From Halobacillus hunanensis (lineage in GTDB: Bacteria; Bacillota; Bacilli; Bacillales; Halobacillaceae): a stretch of DNA of 64,000 nucleotides. The position numbers were made by a program, and so were the translations under genes. The notes beneath the pieces were generated by a model. That model saw nothing but the letters and a program-made list of their open reading frames with translations. It made no database searches and was not told where the DNA came from. Positions 54,500 to 62,628 of this stretch are shown here, piece by piece (within the stretch, counting starts at the first letter, position 1; each line of letters starts with the position of its first letter). The DNA lies in assembly GCF_900166655.1 (NCBI RefSeq), contig NZ_FVZB01000005.1:1-64000 (forward strand), given 5' to 3'.

Positions 54500-54855
54500 A
54501 TGAATCTAATACGTAGGCATAGACATTCATGGTCGTTTGATAATCTTTTTCCAGATTTTAATGGAAGACCATTTACTGTGACCGCATATACTGCGGGGTA
54601 TGGATACAATGGGAAACGTCCGGGAGATCCTGAGTATGGTATTACCGCGTGGGGAGTCCGTTTAGTAGCAGGAGAAACAATAGCCTGCCCACCTTCTATC
54701 CCTTTAGAACCAAAGTACATATCCCTTTCATAGAGGAAATGTTCACCTGTGAAGATCGTGGGAGTGCCATTACACAAGAGCGTTTGGATGTATAAATGTC
54801 AAGGTTAAATAAAGCATTACAGTTTGGCGTCAAAAAATACAAGCTCAAAACCTAA
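54500..54855 (+). pseudogene. Broken 3D-domain protein gene
   Basis: Frame 1 from ATG 54500 reads FTVTAYTAGYGYNGKRPGDP then TIACPPSIPL, typical of the 3D (three-aspartate) domain of MltA/YabE-like wall enzymes. After about 54707 similarity continues only in the -1 frame: TKVHIPFIEEMFTCEDRGSA, then ITQERLDV. A TAA at 54793-54795 then stands where a tyrosine is expected (LDVY), and the same frame continues with MSRLNKALQFGVKKYKLKT to 54855. Loss of one G in a TTA-GGA-ACC context near 54707 would explain the first lesion. Two separate lesions make a sequencing error less likely. An N-terminal part may also be missing; no signal peptide is seen. Confidence 0.8.
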
Positions 54856-54865
54856 ATAAAAAAAG

Positions 54866-54903
54866 AAATTTCAAATCGCTCAAAACAATTTTTGAAATTT
54901 TTT
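54866..54903. terminator. AT-rich hairpin, possible bidirectional terminator
   Basis: AAATTTCAAA pairs perfectly with TTTGAAATTT around a 15-base loop, with A residues on the left and T residues on the right. It lies between the rightward pseudogene and the leftward membrane-protein gene. Confidence 0.6.
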
Positions 54904-54958
54904 GTGCTAGTCATGGCATGTCTTTGACTATAGTATTTCTATATCAATGTCTTATTGT

Positions 54959-55501
54959 TTAAAGAAAATCAAAATGTTTTCTTCTACTAAAAAAATGTGC
55001 AAGCAAATAAATGACCATTTGTATCGGAAGGGAGTATATAAATTTCCAGTGAGTTGGTTCATAAATATCCAACCAACTCATCAAGGGCAGTCCAATAAAT
55101 GAGGTGAACGCGCCTAATAGTAAAGCTTTGAGTAAAGGGTGGATATGTGGTTTAAATAGTAACAAAAGCATGATTATAGTGGGGAGCATGAAAGCATCCC
55201 AAGGTAAATAAGCAAAGGCGGGGAACACTTCATATTGTTGAGTCCAAATACCAAAATACTCGCCAAATGAATCTAAGAATGTTGCAGTGAATGCCACAAA
55301 AAACCCTGCATAAAACAAACGGTCTGAACACCTCTTCTTTCTTAGCCAAATCCATACCCCTAAGCAAATTATAATCACTATAACGCCTATCCACCAGCGC
55401 CAAGTAAAAACAATATGGTCCATCCATATCTGAAATTGTTGTTCAAAGACTTGTCTTAAAACAGCGTCGTTTTTGTCAATCAACTCCTGAGTGTTCTCCA
55501 T
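54959..55501 (-). CDS. CBO0543-type integral membrane protein
   Basis: A 180-residue protein with about five hydrophobic helices. The centre reads FPAFAYLPWDAFMLPTIIML, matching the conserved Pro-Trp-Asp helix of the CBO0543 family found in many Bacillaceae, and YSLPIQMVIYLLAH near the end fits too. The family has no known function. The ATG at 55501 is preferred because GGGAG lies eight bases before it; an in-frame GTG three codons earlier overlaps that site. It is a lone leftward gene. Confidence 0.75.
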   Translation of the reverse strand: MENTQELIDKNDAVLRQVFEQQFQIWMDHIVFTWRWWIGVIVIIICLGVWIWLRKKRCSDRLFYAGFFVAFTATFLDSFGEYFGIWTQQYEVFPAFAYLPWDAFMLPTIIMLLLLFKPHIHPLLKALLLGAFTSFIGLPLMSWLDIYEPTHWKFIYSLPIQMVIYLLAHFFSRRKHFDFL

Positions 55502-55510
55502 CTTTGTCAC

Positions 55511-55734
55511 TCCCGTCTATAATTTTGTCTTAGTTTTCCCAAGGTAAAGAGTGATTATGAATATAATCCCCTTAACCCATTCCTCACTTTCCAAAGGGGG
55601 ATACTACCCAGGTTGGATTAAGTTGAATTTTTATTATCAATACTCAGATGCCTTCATAACAGGCCTATGATTTGATCTGCTGATGGGAATTGAAAGAAAG
55701 CAAATTACAGAAAAAATTATTCATCTATATATTC
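55511..55734. other. Spacer between the membrane-protein gene and the catD-like gene
   Basis: About 220 bases between divergent genes. Apart from the promoter further right, I see no supported feature. Confidence 0.4.
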
Positions 55735-55763
55735 TTGACATAGCTTATTTACTAATATACACT
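55735..55763 (+). promoter_or_regulatory. Sigma-A promoter of the catDE-like operon
   Basis: A perfect TTGACA at 55735-55740 and TACACT at 55758-55763, 17 bases apart. Confidence 0.75.
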
Positions 55764-55785
55764 TACTTACATAAAGTAACTAAGT
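55761..55785 (+). promoter_or_regulatory. Operator-like palindrome (YodB/CatR-type)
   Basis: ACTTACTTAC and GTAACTAAGT form an inverted repeat matching at nine of ten positions with a five-base centre, ATAAA. It overlaps the -10 box and the expected start. Its TTAC...GTAA layout resembles operators of the quinone-sensing DUF24/MarR repressors YodB and CatR that control catDE in B. subtilis. Confidence 0.65.
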
Positions 55786-55801
55786 TATAGAAAAGGATGT
55801 A

Positions 55802-56200
55802 ATGCAAATGATAGCAAGAGGAGAAATAGGCGCCATTATTTTAAGATTATTTTTAGGTTTAACGTTCTTTGTTCATGGGCTGTCTAAATTTCAAGGAGGG
55901 ATTGGCAATACCGCTGGGTTCTTTGAAAGCTTAGGGATCCCGGGATTTGCGGCCTATGTGGTAGCGACCATCGAGTTAATCGGAGGTCTGGCGGTGATCG
56001 TTGGTATCGGAACACAAGTTATTTCTATTTTATTTGCACTTATTATGGCAGGAGCTATTGTGCAGGCGAAGTTTGCGGCAGGCTTTCTAGGAGGATATGA
56101 ACTGGACTTAGCTTTACTAGTGATTTCCGTTTTTATTGCATTGTCAAATCGAAACATTTGGGCATTAGATAATGTGATTTTTCCAAAAAAACAAAGTTAG
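55802..56200 (+). CDS. catD: DoxX-family membrane protein, CatD-like
   Basis: A 132-residue DoxX-family protein with four transmembrane helices and the family stretch LRLFLGLTFFVHGLSKFQGG, then ATIELIGGLAVIVG. In B. subtilis, CatD is made with the ring-cleaving dioxygenase CatE in response to catechol and quinones. The pairing with a CatE-like gene here and the operator upstream support the same role; the biochemical activity of DoxX proteins is not settled. AAAAGGATG precedes the ATG. Confidence 0.85.
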   Translation: MQMIARGEIGAIILRLFLGLTFFVHGLSKFQGGIGNTAGFFESLGIPGFAAYVVATIELIGGLAVIVGIGTQVISILFALIMAGAIVQAKFAAGFLGGYELDLALLVISVFIALSNRNIWALDNVIFPKKQS

Positions 56201-56230
56201 ATTTTTTTATTCAAACAGGAGGTAAGAAAC

Positions 56231-57085
56231 GTGGAAAAACAATTTTTTCAAGCACCCAATACATTTGTTGGACATGTCGAATTAAAAGTCCAAAACCTAG
56301 AATTATCAATAAAGTTTTATACGGAAGTACTCGGGCTTCAAATTCTAGAACAATCAGAAAGAAAAGCAGCATTGACAGTTGATGGTAAAAGGCCATTACT
56401 GACAATCGAACAACCTGAGCCAGCGGGACCGAAGGAAGCTAACAGATCTGGACTGTATCATTTTGCGATTTTACTGCCTAGTCGGTTAGAATTGGCGAAA
56501 ATATTAAAGCACTTTGCTGAGCAGAACCAAAAGCTAGGAGCATCAGATCATCTCGTGAGTGAAGCTCTTTACTTGAATGACCCCGACGGAAATGGGATTG
56601 AAATTTATACGGATCGTGATTCCTCCACATGGAACTGGCAAAACAATGAAGTGGTTATGACGGTAGATCCATTAGACGCTGAAGATATTCTTGCCGAGCT
56701 TGATGGTGAGAGCTGGGAAGGGATGCCGGAAGGAACAATTATGGGTCATATTCATTTACATGTTTCGGAATTACAGAAAACAGAGGAATTTTATAATAAA
56801 GGACTTGGCTTTAATGTAGTATGTCGATTTGGCAAGCAGGCGCTGTTTATGTCTACGGGGGATTACCATCATCATATAGGTTTAAACACCTGGGCTGGAG
56901 TTGGGGCTCCGGCGTCATCGGAGCAAAGCGCTGGCTTAAAAGTATTTTCTCTTGTATTTCCAAGTGAAGAAGCTAGACAGGAAGTAATCGAACAAATACA
57001 GAGCCTGGAGTATGAAGTTCTAAAAGAAGACGGCTCATTTGTTACGAAAGACCCTTCTGGAAATTCGGTTAAGCTGACAATTTAA
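56231..57085 (+). CDS. catE: VOC-family dioxygenase, CatE-like (catechol 2,3-dioxygenase)
   Basis: A 284-residue two-module vicinal-oxygen-chelate protein, close in layout to B. subtilis CatE (285). First module: H15 in FVGHVEL, LYHFAILLP and NDPDGNGIEIYTDR. Second module: MGHIHLHV and HHHIGLNTW give two metal-type histidines, while the end reads DPSGNSVKLTI, without Glu at the usual ligand position; the B. subtilis protein, as I recall it, also lacks it. Expected reaction: extradiol cleavage of catechol. Start is GTG at 56231 after CAGGAGGTAAG. It is the second gene after the CatD-like gene. Confidence 0.85.
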   Translation: MEKQFFQAPNTFVGHVELKVQNLELSIKFYTEVLGLQILEQSERKAALTVDGKRPLLTIEQPEPAGPKEANRSGLYHFAILLPSRLELAKILKHFAEQNQKLGASDHLVSEALYLNDPDGNGIEIYTDRDSSTWNWQNNEVVMTVDPLDAEDILAELDGESWEGMPEGTIMGHIHLHVSELQKTEEFYNKGLGFNVVCRFGKQALFMSTGDYHHHIGLNTWAGVGAPASSEQSAGLKVFSLVFPSEEARQEVIEQIQSLEYEVLKEDGSFVTKDPSGNSVKLTI

Positions 57086-57105
57086 AAGTAAATAATGATA
57101 CAAAA

Positions 57106-57152
57106 ACTACCACCTCAGGTCATCCAGAATATGGATGACCTGAGGTGGTAGT
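57106..57152. terminator. Perfect 20-bp hairpin between catE and namZ
   Basis: A 20-base arm at 57106-57125 (starting ACTACCACCTCAGG) pairs perfectly with 57133-57152 around AGAATAT. The U-run is on the leftward side (CAAAAA on the plus strand), so it works best for leftward transcripts, but it would also hinder rightward ones. Confidence 0.75.
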
Positions 57153-57164
57153 ATATACCATGAG

Positions 57165-57199
57165 AAAAGGGCAACCAGGCTGAGCTGGTTGTCCTTTTT
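57165..57199. terminator. Bidirectional terminator between convergent catE and namZ
   Basis: AAAAGGGCAACCAG pairs with CTGGTTGTCCTTTT (one G-U), with A residues on the left and T on the right. It ends four bases before the namZ stop. Confidence 0.85.
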
Positions 57200-57202
57200 C
57201 TG

Positions 57203-58474
57203 CTATTTATAAAGGAGATATTCTTCTCTTACTTCCTTAAACTCTTTTAAGTCTTCTTGCCATCTTTCTTGCATTTCCTCAACGGACTGACCATTTTCGA
57301 TGGCTTCACGAACCCAGCCGTTTCCGATCAGGTTGTCGAAAAAGGAAACGCCTGCACTGTTTTCAGCTCGAAATTCAAAGTTTTCCGGATAGAGGTCATG
57401 GATCGTTTTCACGATGTGTAGCCCTGCAATAACGGGTTGATAAGCCTCTTTATCAGTTACATGGATCTCAATACCGTGGCTTAACGTACCGCTATGCTTG
57501 GAAAACTGTGGTGTGAAAGACGCAGCACGGAACGTAACACCAGAGAGATCCTTTTCGTTTAAGGCAGCTGCTAGCTCTGTACTGTTAATAAACGGTGCCC
57601 CGATCAATTCAAATGGCTTAGTCGTGCCGCGCCCTTCAGAGACATTGGTTCCTTCAATCAAGGCAGCACCAGGATAAACGAGTGCTGTATCCAATGTTGG
57701 CATGTTTGGCGATGGAGCAATAAATTGTAATGGTGTTTCATCATAGTACATGCTTCGTTTCCACTTATTCATTTCGACTACTGTTAAATCTGCTCCGATA
57801 TCAAATTCCTCATTGAATAATTTTGCAAGCTCCCCTACAGTCATGCCGTGACGGAGGGGGATCGGATAGTTACCGATAAATGATTTGTATTCTGGATTTA
57901 AAACGGGTCCTGCCACTACTTCGCCGCTCAGTGGATTCGGACGATCCAGGACGATAAATGGAATGTCATTTTCCTGTGCAGCTTCCATAGCGTAAGCCAT
58001 CGTATAAATGTAAGTGTAAAATCTTGTGCCTACATCTTGAATATCAAATAGAAGAACGTCAATGTTCTCCAGCATTTCAGGGGTAGGCTTTCTAGTTTTA
58101 CCATACAAACTATATACGGGTAACCCAGTATTTTCATCAATATAATACTCCACATACTCCCCAGCCTGTGCGCTGCCGCGGACTCCGTGCTCAGGGCCGT
58201 ATAGCGCTGTGAGGTTCACATCCGGGTCGTTATGCAGAAGGTCAACGATACTGTTTAACTCTTGATCTACGCCGGTTGGGTTGGTGATCAACCCTACGCG
58301 CTTACCTTCAATTAATTCTTTTTCTTCTTCAAGTAAAACTTCAACACCTAGCTTGAAGTTACGATATTTCCCCTTTTGCTTTCCGTTGTTATCCCCTTTA
58401 TCTGCAAAAACGACGGTGAAGGTAGAGAGAACTAACAGGAACACGAGCAACATGATAACAGGTTTCCTTTGCAT
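57203..58474 (-). CDS. namZ: Exo-beta-N-acetylmuramidase NamZ (DUF1343/YbbC)
   Basis: A 423-residue secreted protein with a signal peptide (LLVFLLVLSTFTVVFA, about 8-24). The DUF1343 (GH171) motifs are visible: VGLITNPTGVD, YGPEHGVRGSAQAGE, DIQDVGTRFYTYIYT, VLDRPNPL and EGTNVSEGRGTTKPFE. In B. subtilis NamZ (YbbC) removes terminal MurNAc from peptidoglycan fragments. The ATG at 58474 is preferred over the GTG three codons earlier because GGGGAG lies eight bases before it. Last gene of the amiE-nagZ-namZ operon. The hairpin 58500-58530 lies in its leader. Confidence 0.92.
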   Translation of the reverse strand: MQRKPVIMLLVFLLVLSTFTVVFADKGDNNGKQKGKYRNFKLGVEVLLEEEKELIEGKRVGLITNPTGVDQELNSIVDLLHNDPDVNLTALYGPEHGVRGSAQAGEYVEYYIDENTGLPVYSLYGKTRKPTPEMLENIDVLLFDIQDVGTRFYTYIYTMAYAMEAAQENDIPFIVLDRPNPLSGEVVAGPVLNPEYKSFIGNYPIPLRHGMTVGELAKLFNEEFDIGADLTVVEMNKWKRSMYYDETPLQFIAPSPNMPTLDTALVYPGAALIEGTNVSEGRGTTKPFELIGAPFINSTELAAALNEKDLSGVTFRAASFTPQFSKHSGTLSHGIEIHVTDKEAYQPVIAGLHIVKTIHDLYPENFEFRAENSAGVSFFDNLIGNGWVREAIENGQSVEEMQERWQEDLKEFKEVREEYLLYK

Positions 58475-58499
58475 TTCATCCACTCCCCATTTGGTTTTG

Positions 58500-58530
58500 A
58501 CCGAGGGGTGGAACTCATTTACCCCTCGGT
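58500..58530 (-). other. Hairpin between nagZ and namZ
   Basis: ACCGAGGGGT pairs with ACCCCTCGGT around 11 bases. No U-run follows on the leftward strand, so it is more likely an mRNA-stabilising or processing stem than a terminator. Confidence 0.6.
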
Positions 58531-58540
58531 TTATTTCGGG

Positions 58541-60637
58541 CTAATAGGATAGTCCGTGACCGTATTCGTAAAGAGGTTCGCCATTTTCCCCTGGAATGGT
58601 TACGGGCAGTAATCCAGTCGGGTTGTTTTCTCCAAACAAAGTAGCTGCCATGGCTTCAAAACTGGCTGCTCTAAATCCGTATTGGGCCAGATACCCATCG
58701 ACTTCAGGGTAGCCCATAATGTCGTAAGGGTTTCGAATTCCGACGCCAATAACAGGGACATCCAGTTCATTGATAAGTTGATTCACCAACTGCATCTGTG
58801 CACTGTTTTCGGATCGGCCACTGACGTTATAAGTGTAGGTGCCTGCTATGATCCTATCGGCGTTCTCTAATTGATTGAGCTGCTCTTCATTTAAAGGGCC
58901 TGAGGTCTCAATCAATTCAGTGTTCTCGTGGTGATCACGAACAGCTTGATACAGACTGTTGATATACGTGTTTCCAATAACAACTATTTTTTCACCCAGT
59001 GAAGGATTAAGCGGTAATGTACCATCATTTTTTACAAGGGTAATGGATTGTTCAGCCGCTTCTTGCTCAACTTGTTTGTGTGCTTCTGATCCTACAACTT
59101 CCTTGGCATTTGCTAAAACCTCATCCATATTTGGAGCGGATTCCGATTTAATAACCCCGCGATTCAGTTTAAGGGTCAGAATCCGTTCTACTGACTCTTC
59201 AATCCGATCTACACTGATCTCTCCAGTTTCTACAGCTTCAAGTAAGCCATTAACGACCTCTTCAAGACCTACAGGCATGAGCGCAATGTCGGTACCTGCT
59301 TTGACGGCCCGAATCACAGCGTCCACAGGCCCAAAGTGTTCCGTGATCGCATTCATATTTAAGGCATCGGTAATGATGACACCGTCATATCCCATGTCCT
59401 CCCGCATCAAACCAGTGAGGACCTTATGAGATAGCGTGGCAGGAAGCGAAATCTTCGTGCCATCTTTCTTGGAAATCACCTTGGTGTCATCAATTTTTGG
59501 AAAAGTAACATGGGCTGTCATAATGGCATCAATACCAGCATCCATCGCCTGTTGGAATGGATATAACTCAACCTCCATGAGCCGCTCTTTATCGTAAGGA
59601 ACTTCAGGAAGACCTAGATGGGAGTCAACAGCTGTGTCACCGTGTCCTGGGAAGTGCTTGGCTGTTGCAGCAACACCTGTACTTTGAAGGCCTTCCGTGT
59701 AAGCCACACCAAGTTCAGCGACCAATTCAGGTGATTCCCCGAAAGAACGGACACCAATAACGGGGTTATCAGGGTTATTGTTGACGTCTAAGACGGGCGC
59801 TAGGTTCATATTAATTCCTAACGCACTCAATTCTTCGCCGATAGCTTGGCCAACATTGTAGGAAAGCTCACTTGATCTTGTTGCTCCAAGTGCCATATTA
59901 CCTGGCATGTCTGTTCCCGATTGTAAGCGAGTAACAATGCCGCCTTCCTGGTCAATCGTCATGAGTAAGCCATACTTTTCAGCAGCAGCTTGATAATCAG
60001 CAACAAGCTTGGCCGTTTGTTCTGTCGTTACAACATTTTCACGAAAAAGAATGACACCGCCGAGGTGATATTCCTTTACCATTTGTTCGATCTCGGGGAG
60101 CATTTCTGTTACATTATCTCCTTCCCAAGTTCTGAAATCAGGCATGAGCATTTGTCCGATCTTTTCATTAATTGTCATGCTTTCAATGGCTTGCTCGATG
60201 ATGTCATAGCGTTCGCCTTGTTGCTTAACGACTTTTCCTTCAAAAGAAGGCTTTTGTTTTCGTGGCTGCTTAGCTGGTTTATGGTCAATAGCAATTCGGT
60301 CTTTATAAGCGCCGTCTGTAACCGTAATGAATGTTCGGCCATTGTGACCAGAAAGGGTAACCTTACCCTCCTCAACAACAGCTACGTTTTTATTTGTAGT
60401 GGACCAAGTAAGGTTCTCTGTTACCTTTTCAAAGTGGCCATCTTCATAGACGTGCAAAGCCGTGAGACTTATTTTTTTATCGGTAATTTTGTTTTCAACC
60501 CGGGGGACATTTTCTAATAAAATTAGATCTTTTACTGATGGCGAAGATTTTTCAGCAGCAGCGGTGTTTGGCATAAGCGGTACTAGTAAGGCGAGTATGA
60601 GCATGAGCATGGTAACGAGATTACGTCTTTGCTTCAT
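58541..60637 (-). CDS. nagZ: Secreted beta-N-acetylglucosaminidase NagZ with N-terminal Ig-like domain
   Basis: A 698-residue exported GH3 enzyme. Signal peptide about 6-28 (MLILALLVPLMPNTAAA). Residues about 35-120 look like a BIG2-type Ig fold (LTWSTTNKNVAVVEEGKVTL, then GRTFITVTDG) that the B. subtilis enzyme lacks. The GH3 domain starts near 145: LMPDFRTWEG, TIDQEGGIVTRL, KHFPGHGDTAVDSH (Asp-His acid-base loop) and GVIITDALNM (nucleophile Asp). A C-terminal GH3-C sandwich follows. It removes GlcNAc from muropeptides outside the cell. The start is ATG 60637; GTG 60640 is a close alternative, as the ribosome site AAGGGAG fits either. Confidence 0.92.
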   Translation of the reverse strand: MKQRRNLVTMLMLILALLVPLMPNTAAAEKSSPSVKDLILLENVPRVENKITDKKISLTALHVYEDGHFEKVTENLTWSTTNKNVAVVEEGKVTLSGHNGRTFITVTDGAYKDRIAIDHKPAKQPRKQKPSFEGKVVKQQGERYDIIEQAIESMTINEKIGQMLMPDFRTWEGDNVTEMLPEIEQMVKEYHLGGVILFRENVVTTEQTAKLVADYQAAAEKYGLLMTIDQEGGIVTRLQSGTDMPGNMALGATRSSELSYNVGQAIGEELSALGINMNLAPVLDVNNNPDNPVIGVRSFGESPELVAELGVAYTEGLQSTGVAATAKHFPGHGDTAVDSHLGLPEVPYDKERLMEVELYPFQQAMDAGIDAIMTAHVTFPKIDDTKVISKKDGTKISLPATLSHKVLTGLMREDMGYDGVIITDALNMNAITEHFGPVDAVIRAVKAGTDIALMPVGLEEVVNGLLEAVETGEISVDRIEESVERILTLKLNRGVIKSESAPNMDEVLANAKEVVGSEAHKQVEQEAAEQSITLVKNDGTLPLNPSLGEKIVVIGNTYINSLYQAVRDHHENTELIETSGPLNEEQLNQLENADRIIAGTYTYNVSGRSENSAQMQLVNQLINELDVPVIGVGIRNPYDIMGYPEVDGYLAQYGFRAASFEAMAATLFGENNPTGLLPVTIPGENGEPLYEYGHGLSY

Positions 60638-60660
60638 CACATCGTTCACTCCCTTTTGTA

Positions 60661-62370
60661 TTAATAACTTCGTTTCTCCCATTGGCTATTAGTAATATTT
60701 ACAAGTGACGCATCGTTATTCCCACTCGTAAGCTTGAGATTCGTTACATACCACCCTCTGCCGTTAGTACTTCCATCTGTCTCGTAACGGAAACGGACAT
60801 ATTCTGTACCTTCAGGGATAGTCACCTTTTCCGACAGCCAAGAGACGCTTGTACCAGTATAAGGTTCATGCACCTGTGACCAGTTTACTCCGTCGTGAGA
60901 TACTTCGATCACACCGAAATCATACCCTTGTTCGATCCGGTACCAGGAATCAAAGGTGAGTGTAGCGGTTCCGTTAACCGAGACCCTGGCTGTTAAGGTT
61001 CGGTTTAGTTGATGACCGTAACCTGCGAACCAAGCCTTGTCTTTCGTTGGCATGCTGACTGGAATTGCGTCAGCCACTTTTCTGGCAAATTGCCTGCGAG
61101 CCGGGTTAGTCGATACCGTCTCTCGGGTTGGGTGAACACGGTTTGTCAGTAAAATAGCTATTGTTTCATTGTTGGGGTTAATCACGATCGACGTTCCTGT
61201 GTAACCGGTATGGCCAATTGATGAAGACTCAGATAAGGCATCCATATACCAGCCCTGAGCAAGTTCCCAGCCCAGGCCGTGCTCATTACCCGGGAACTCT
61301 GGTATTTGATTTTTGATCAATAACTCCACAGTTTCCGGTTCGAGGATTTGCTTGCCCCCATATCGTCCTTCGTTTAAAAACATGTGTCCTAATTTGGCCA
61401 GATCCTCTGCAGTTGAAAAAACACCTGCATGTCCAGCTACGCCTCCAAGTGACCAGGCATTCTCATCATGGACTTCTCCCCAAACAAGACCGCGTCCTGT
61501 CCAAGGCTGGTATTCAGTTGCTGCAATCCGTTGTTTTAATTGTTCGGGAGGGTTATACATGGTATCCGTCATGTTGAGAGGTTCCGTGAGGTTTTCTTTG
61601 ACGAAAGTATCCAGGCTTTGATCTGAGATGCGTTCAATAATAGAAGCTAAGGTAATCATGTTGAGGTCACTGTAGGTGTATGTAGTTCCTGGTGGGTTAG
61701 ATAATGGATACTGGTAAACATATTGCAGCCGCTCCTCTTTACTATCTCCAATCGTGTAGAGCGGGACCCATGCTTTGAACCCGGAGGTGTGGGTCATCAG
61801 CTGTTTGATCGTTACATCTTCTTTTCCGTTTTGTGCAAACTCGGGAATGTAGTCGGCAACCGGGTCATCTAACTTAAACAGACCTTGTTCATAAAGTTTC
61901 ATAGCTACCGTGGTCGTGAAAATTTTACTGAGAGAGGCGATATCAAAAATCGTATCCTCCTGCATGGCAATAGGGTCATCGACCTTGTTTCCTTGATCAT
62001 CCTTGTACATAACTGCACTTCCATACGCTTCATGCTGGACGATATGCCCTCGTCGAGCTACAAACGTCACCGCGCCGGGCATCACCTTATCTGCTATCAT
62101 CGATGTCATCACGGAATCAATTTCACGTAAGGGAGTCTTCATCATGCCGGCTCCTTTAATGGAACCTGGATGTAAGATAGGGGAAGATGGTCCTGGATTT
62201 CCCCAGGAAAATTTAGGATGTGCACGTTCTTGGGTCTGCTTTTTTTCTTGTTTTTCAATTGTAGGCTGATTTTTTTCGCCCGCCATCACACTCCTTTCTG
62301 AATTGGCCGGTAACATAATTGAAACAGATAACATAACTAAGATCGTCAGTAACGATGTTTCCTTTTTCAT
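60661..62370 (-). CDS. amiE: Beta-lactamase-fold N-acetylmuramoyl-L-alanine amidase AmiE-like, with C-terminal sandwich domain
   Basis: A 569-residue exported protein: signal peptide (about 4-31), a charged linker (33-55), a serine beta-lactamase-like domain with S146-L-S-K149, TYSDLN and SIGHTGYTG, and a C-terminal beta-sandwich (about 430-560) with WYRIEQGYDFGVIEVSHDG, then WYVTNLKL, like the sandwich domains of secreted M6 peptidases. In B. subtilis AmiE (YbbE) cleaves the MurNAc-peptide bond and is followed by nagZ and namZ, as here. A penicillin-binding or esterase role is the alternative. AAGGAGGCACAT precedes the ATG. It is the first gene of this operon; murQ, murR and murP are not present. 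Confidence 0.87.
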   Translation of the reverse strand: MKKETSLLTILVMLSVSIMLPANSERSVMAGEKNQPTIEKQEKKQTQERAHPKFSWGNPGPSSPILHPGSIKGAGMMKTPLREIDSVMTSMIADKVMPGAVTFVARRGHIVQHEAYGSAVMYKDDQGNKVDDPIAMQEDTIFDIASLSKIFTTTVAMKLYEQGLFKLDDPVADYIPEFAQNGKEDVTIKQLMTHTSGFKAWVPLYTIGDSKEERLQYVYQYPLSNPPGTTYTYSDLNMITLASIIERISDQSLDTFVKENLTEPLNMTDTMYNPPEQLKQRIAATEYQPWTGRGLVWGEVHDENAWSLGGVAGHAGVFSTAEDLAKLGHMFLNEGRYGGKQILEPETVELLIKNQIPEFPGNEHGLGWELAQGWYMDALSESSSIGHTGYTGTSIVINPNNETIAILLTNRVHPTRETVSTNPARRQFARKVADAIPVSMPTKDKAWFAGYGHQLNRTLTARVSVNGTATLTFDSWYRIEQGYDFGVIEVSHDGVNWSQVHEPYTGTSVSWLSEKVTIPEGTEYVRFRYETDGSTNGRGWYVTNLKLTSGNNDASLVNITNSQWEKRSY

Positions 62371-62628
62371 ATGTGCCTCCTTTCAAACTTGTACCTCTTT
62401 ATTGAAAAGGTTTACATTGCTTGTTCTCATCATAAGTTAACGACAATATAGTTGTCTATACCACATAAGTCGCATTAATAGTTTGAATAGTGTGAAAAAT
62501 GATAGAAAGGGAATAGGTAAATAGTTACACATATTCTAGTTAAAGGAATCGATGGGCTTCATTTTATACATATCTGATTGTCTTGTCCCATATAGTTTAG
62601 ATAGGTGATGTAAGGGGAGTGGGGAGAT
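62371..62628. promoter_or_regulatory. Divergent spacer between amiE and cwlD
   Basis: The spacer must hold promoters for both directions. A leftward extended -10 (TGGTATAGA) lies at about 62456-62464. Next to it is GACAA-TATAG-TTGTC at 62442-62456, a short palindrome that could be an operator. No convincing cwlD promoter was found; in B. subtilis cwlD is a sporulation gene, and sporulation sigma promoters are hard to call by eye. Confidence 0.4.

Noticed and set aside
59990-60517. A 175-codon forward frame opposite nagZ
   Set aside because: It lies antisense to conserved GH3 sequence and has no family resemblance or ribosome site.
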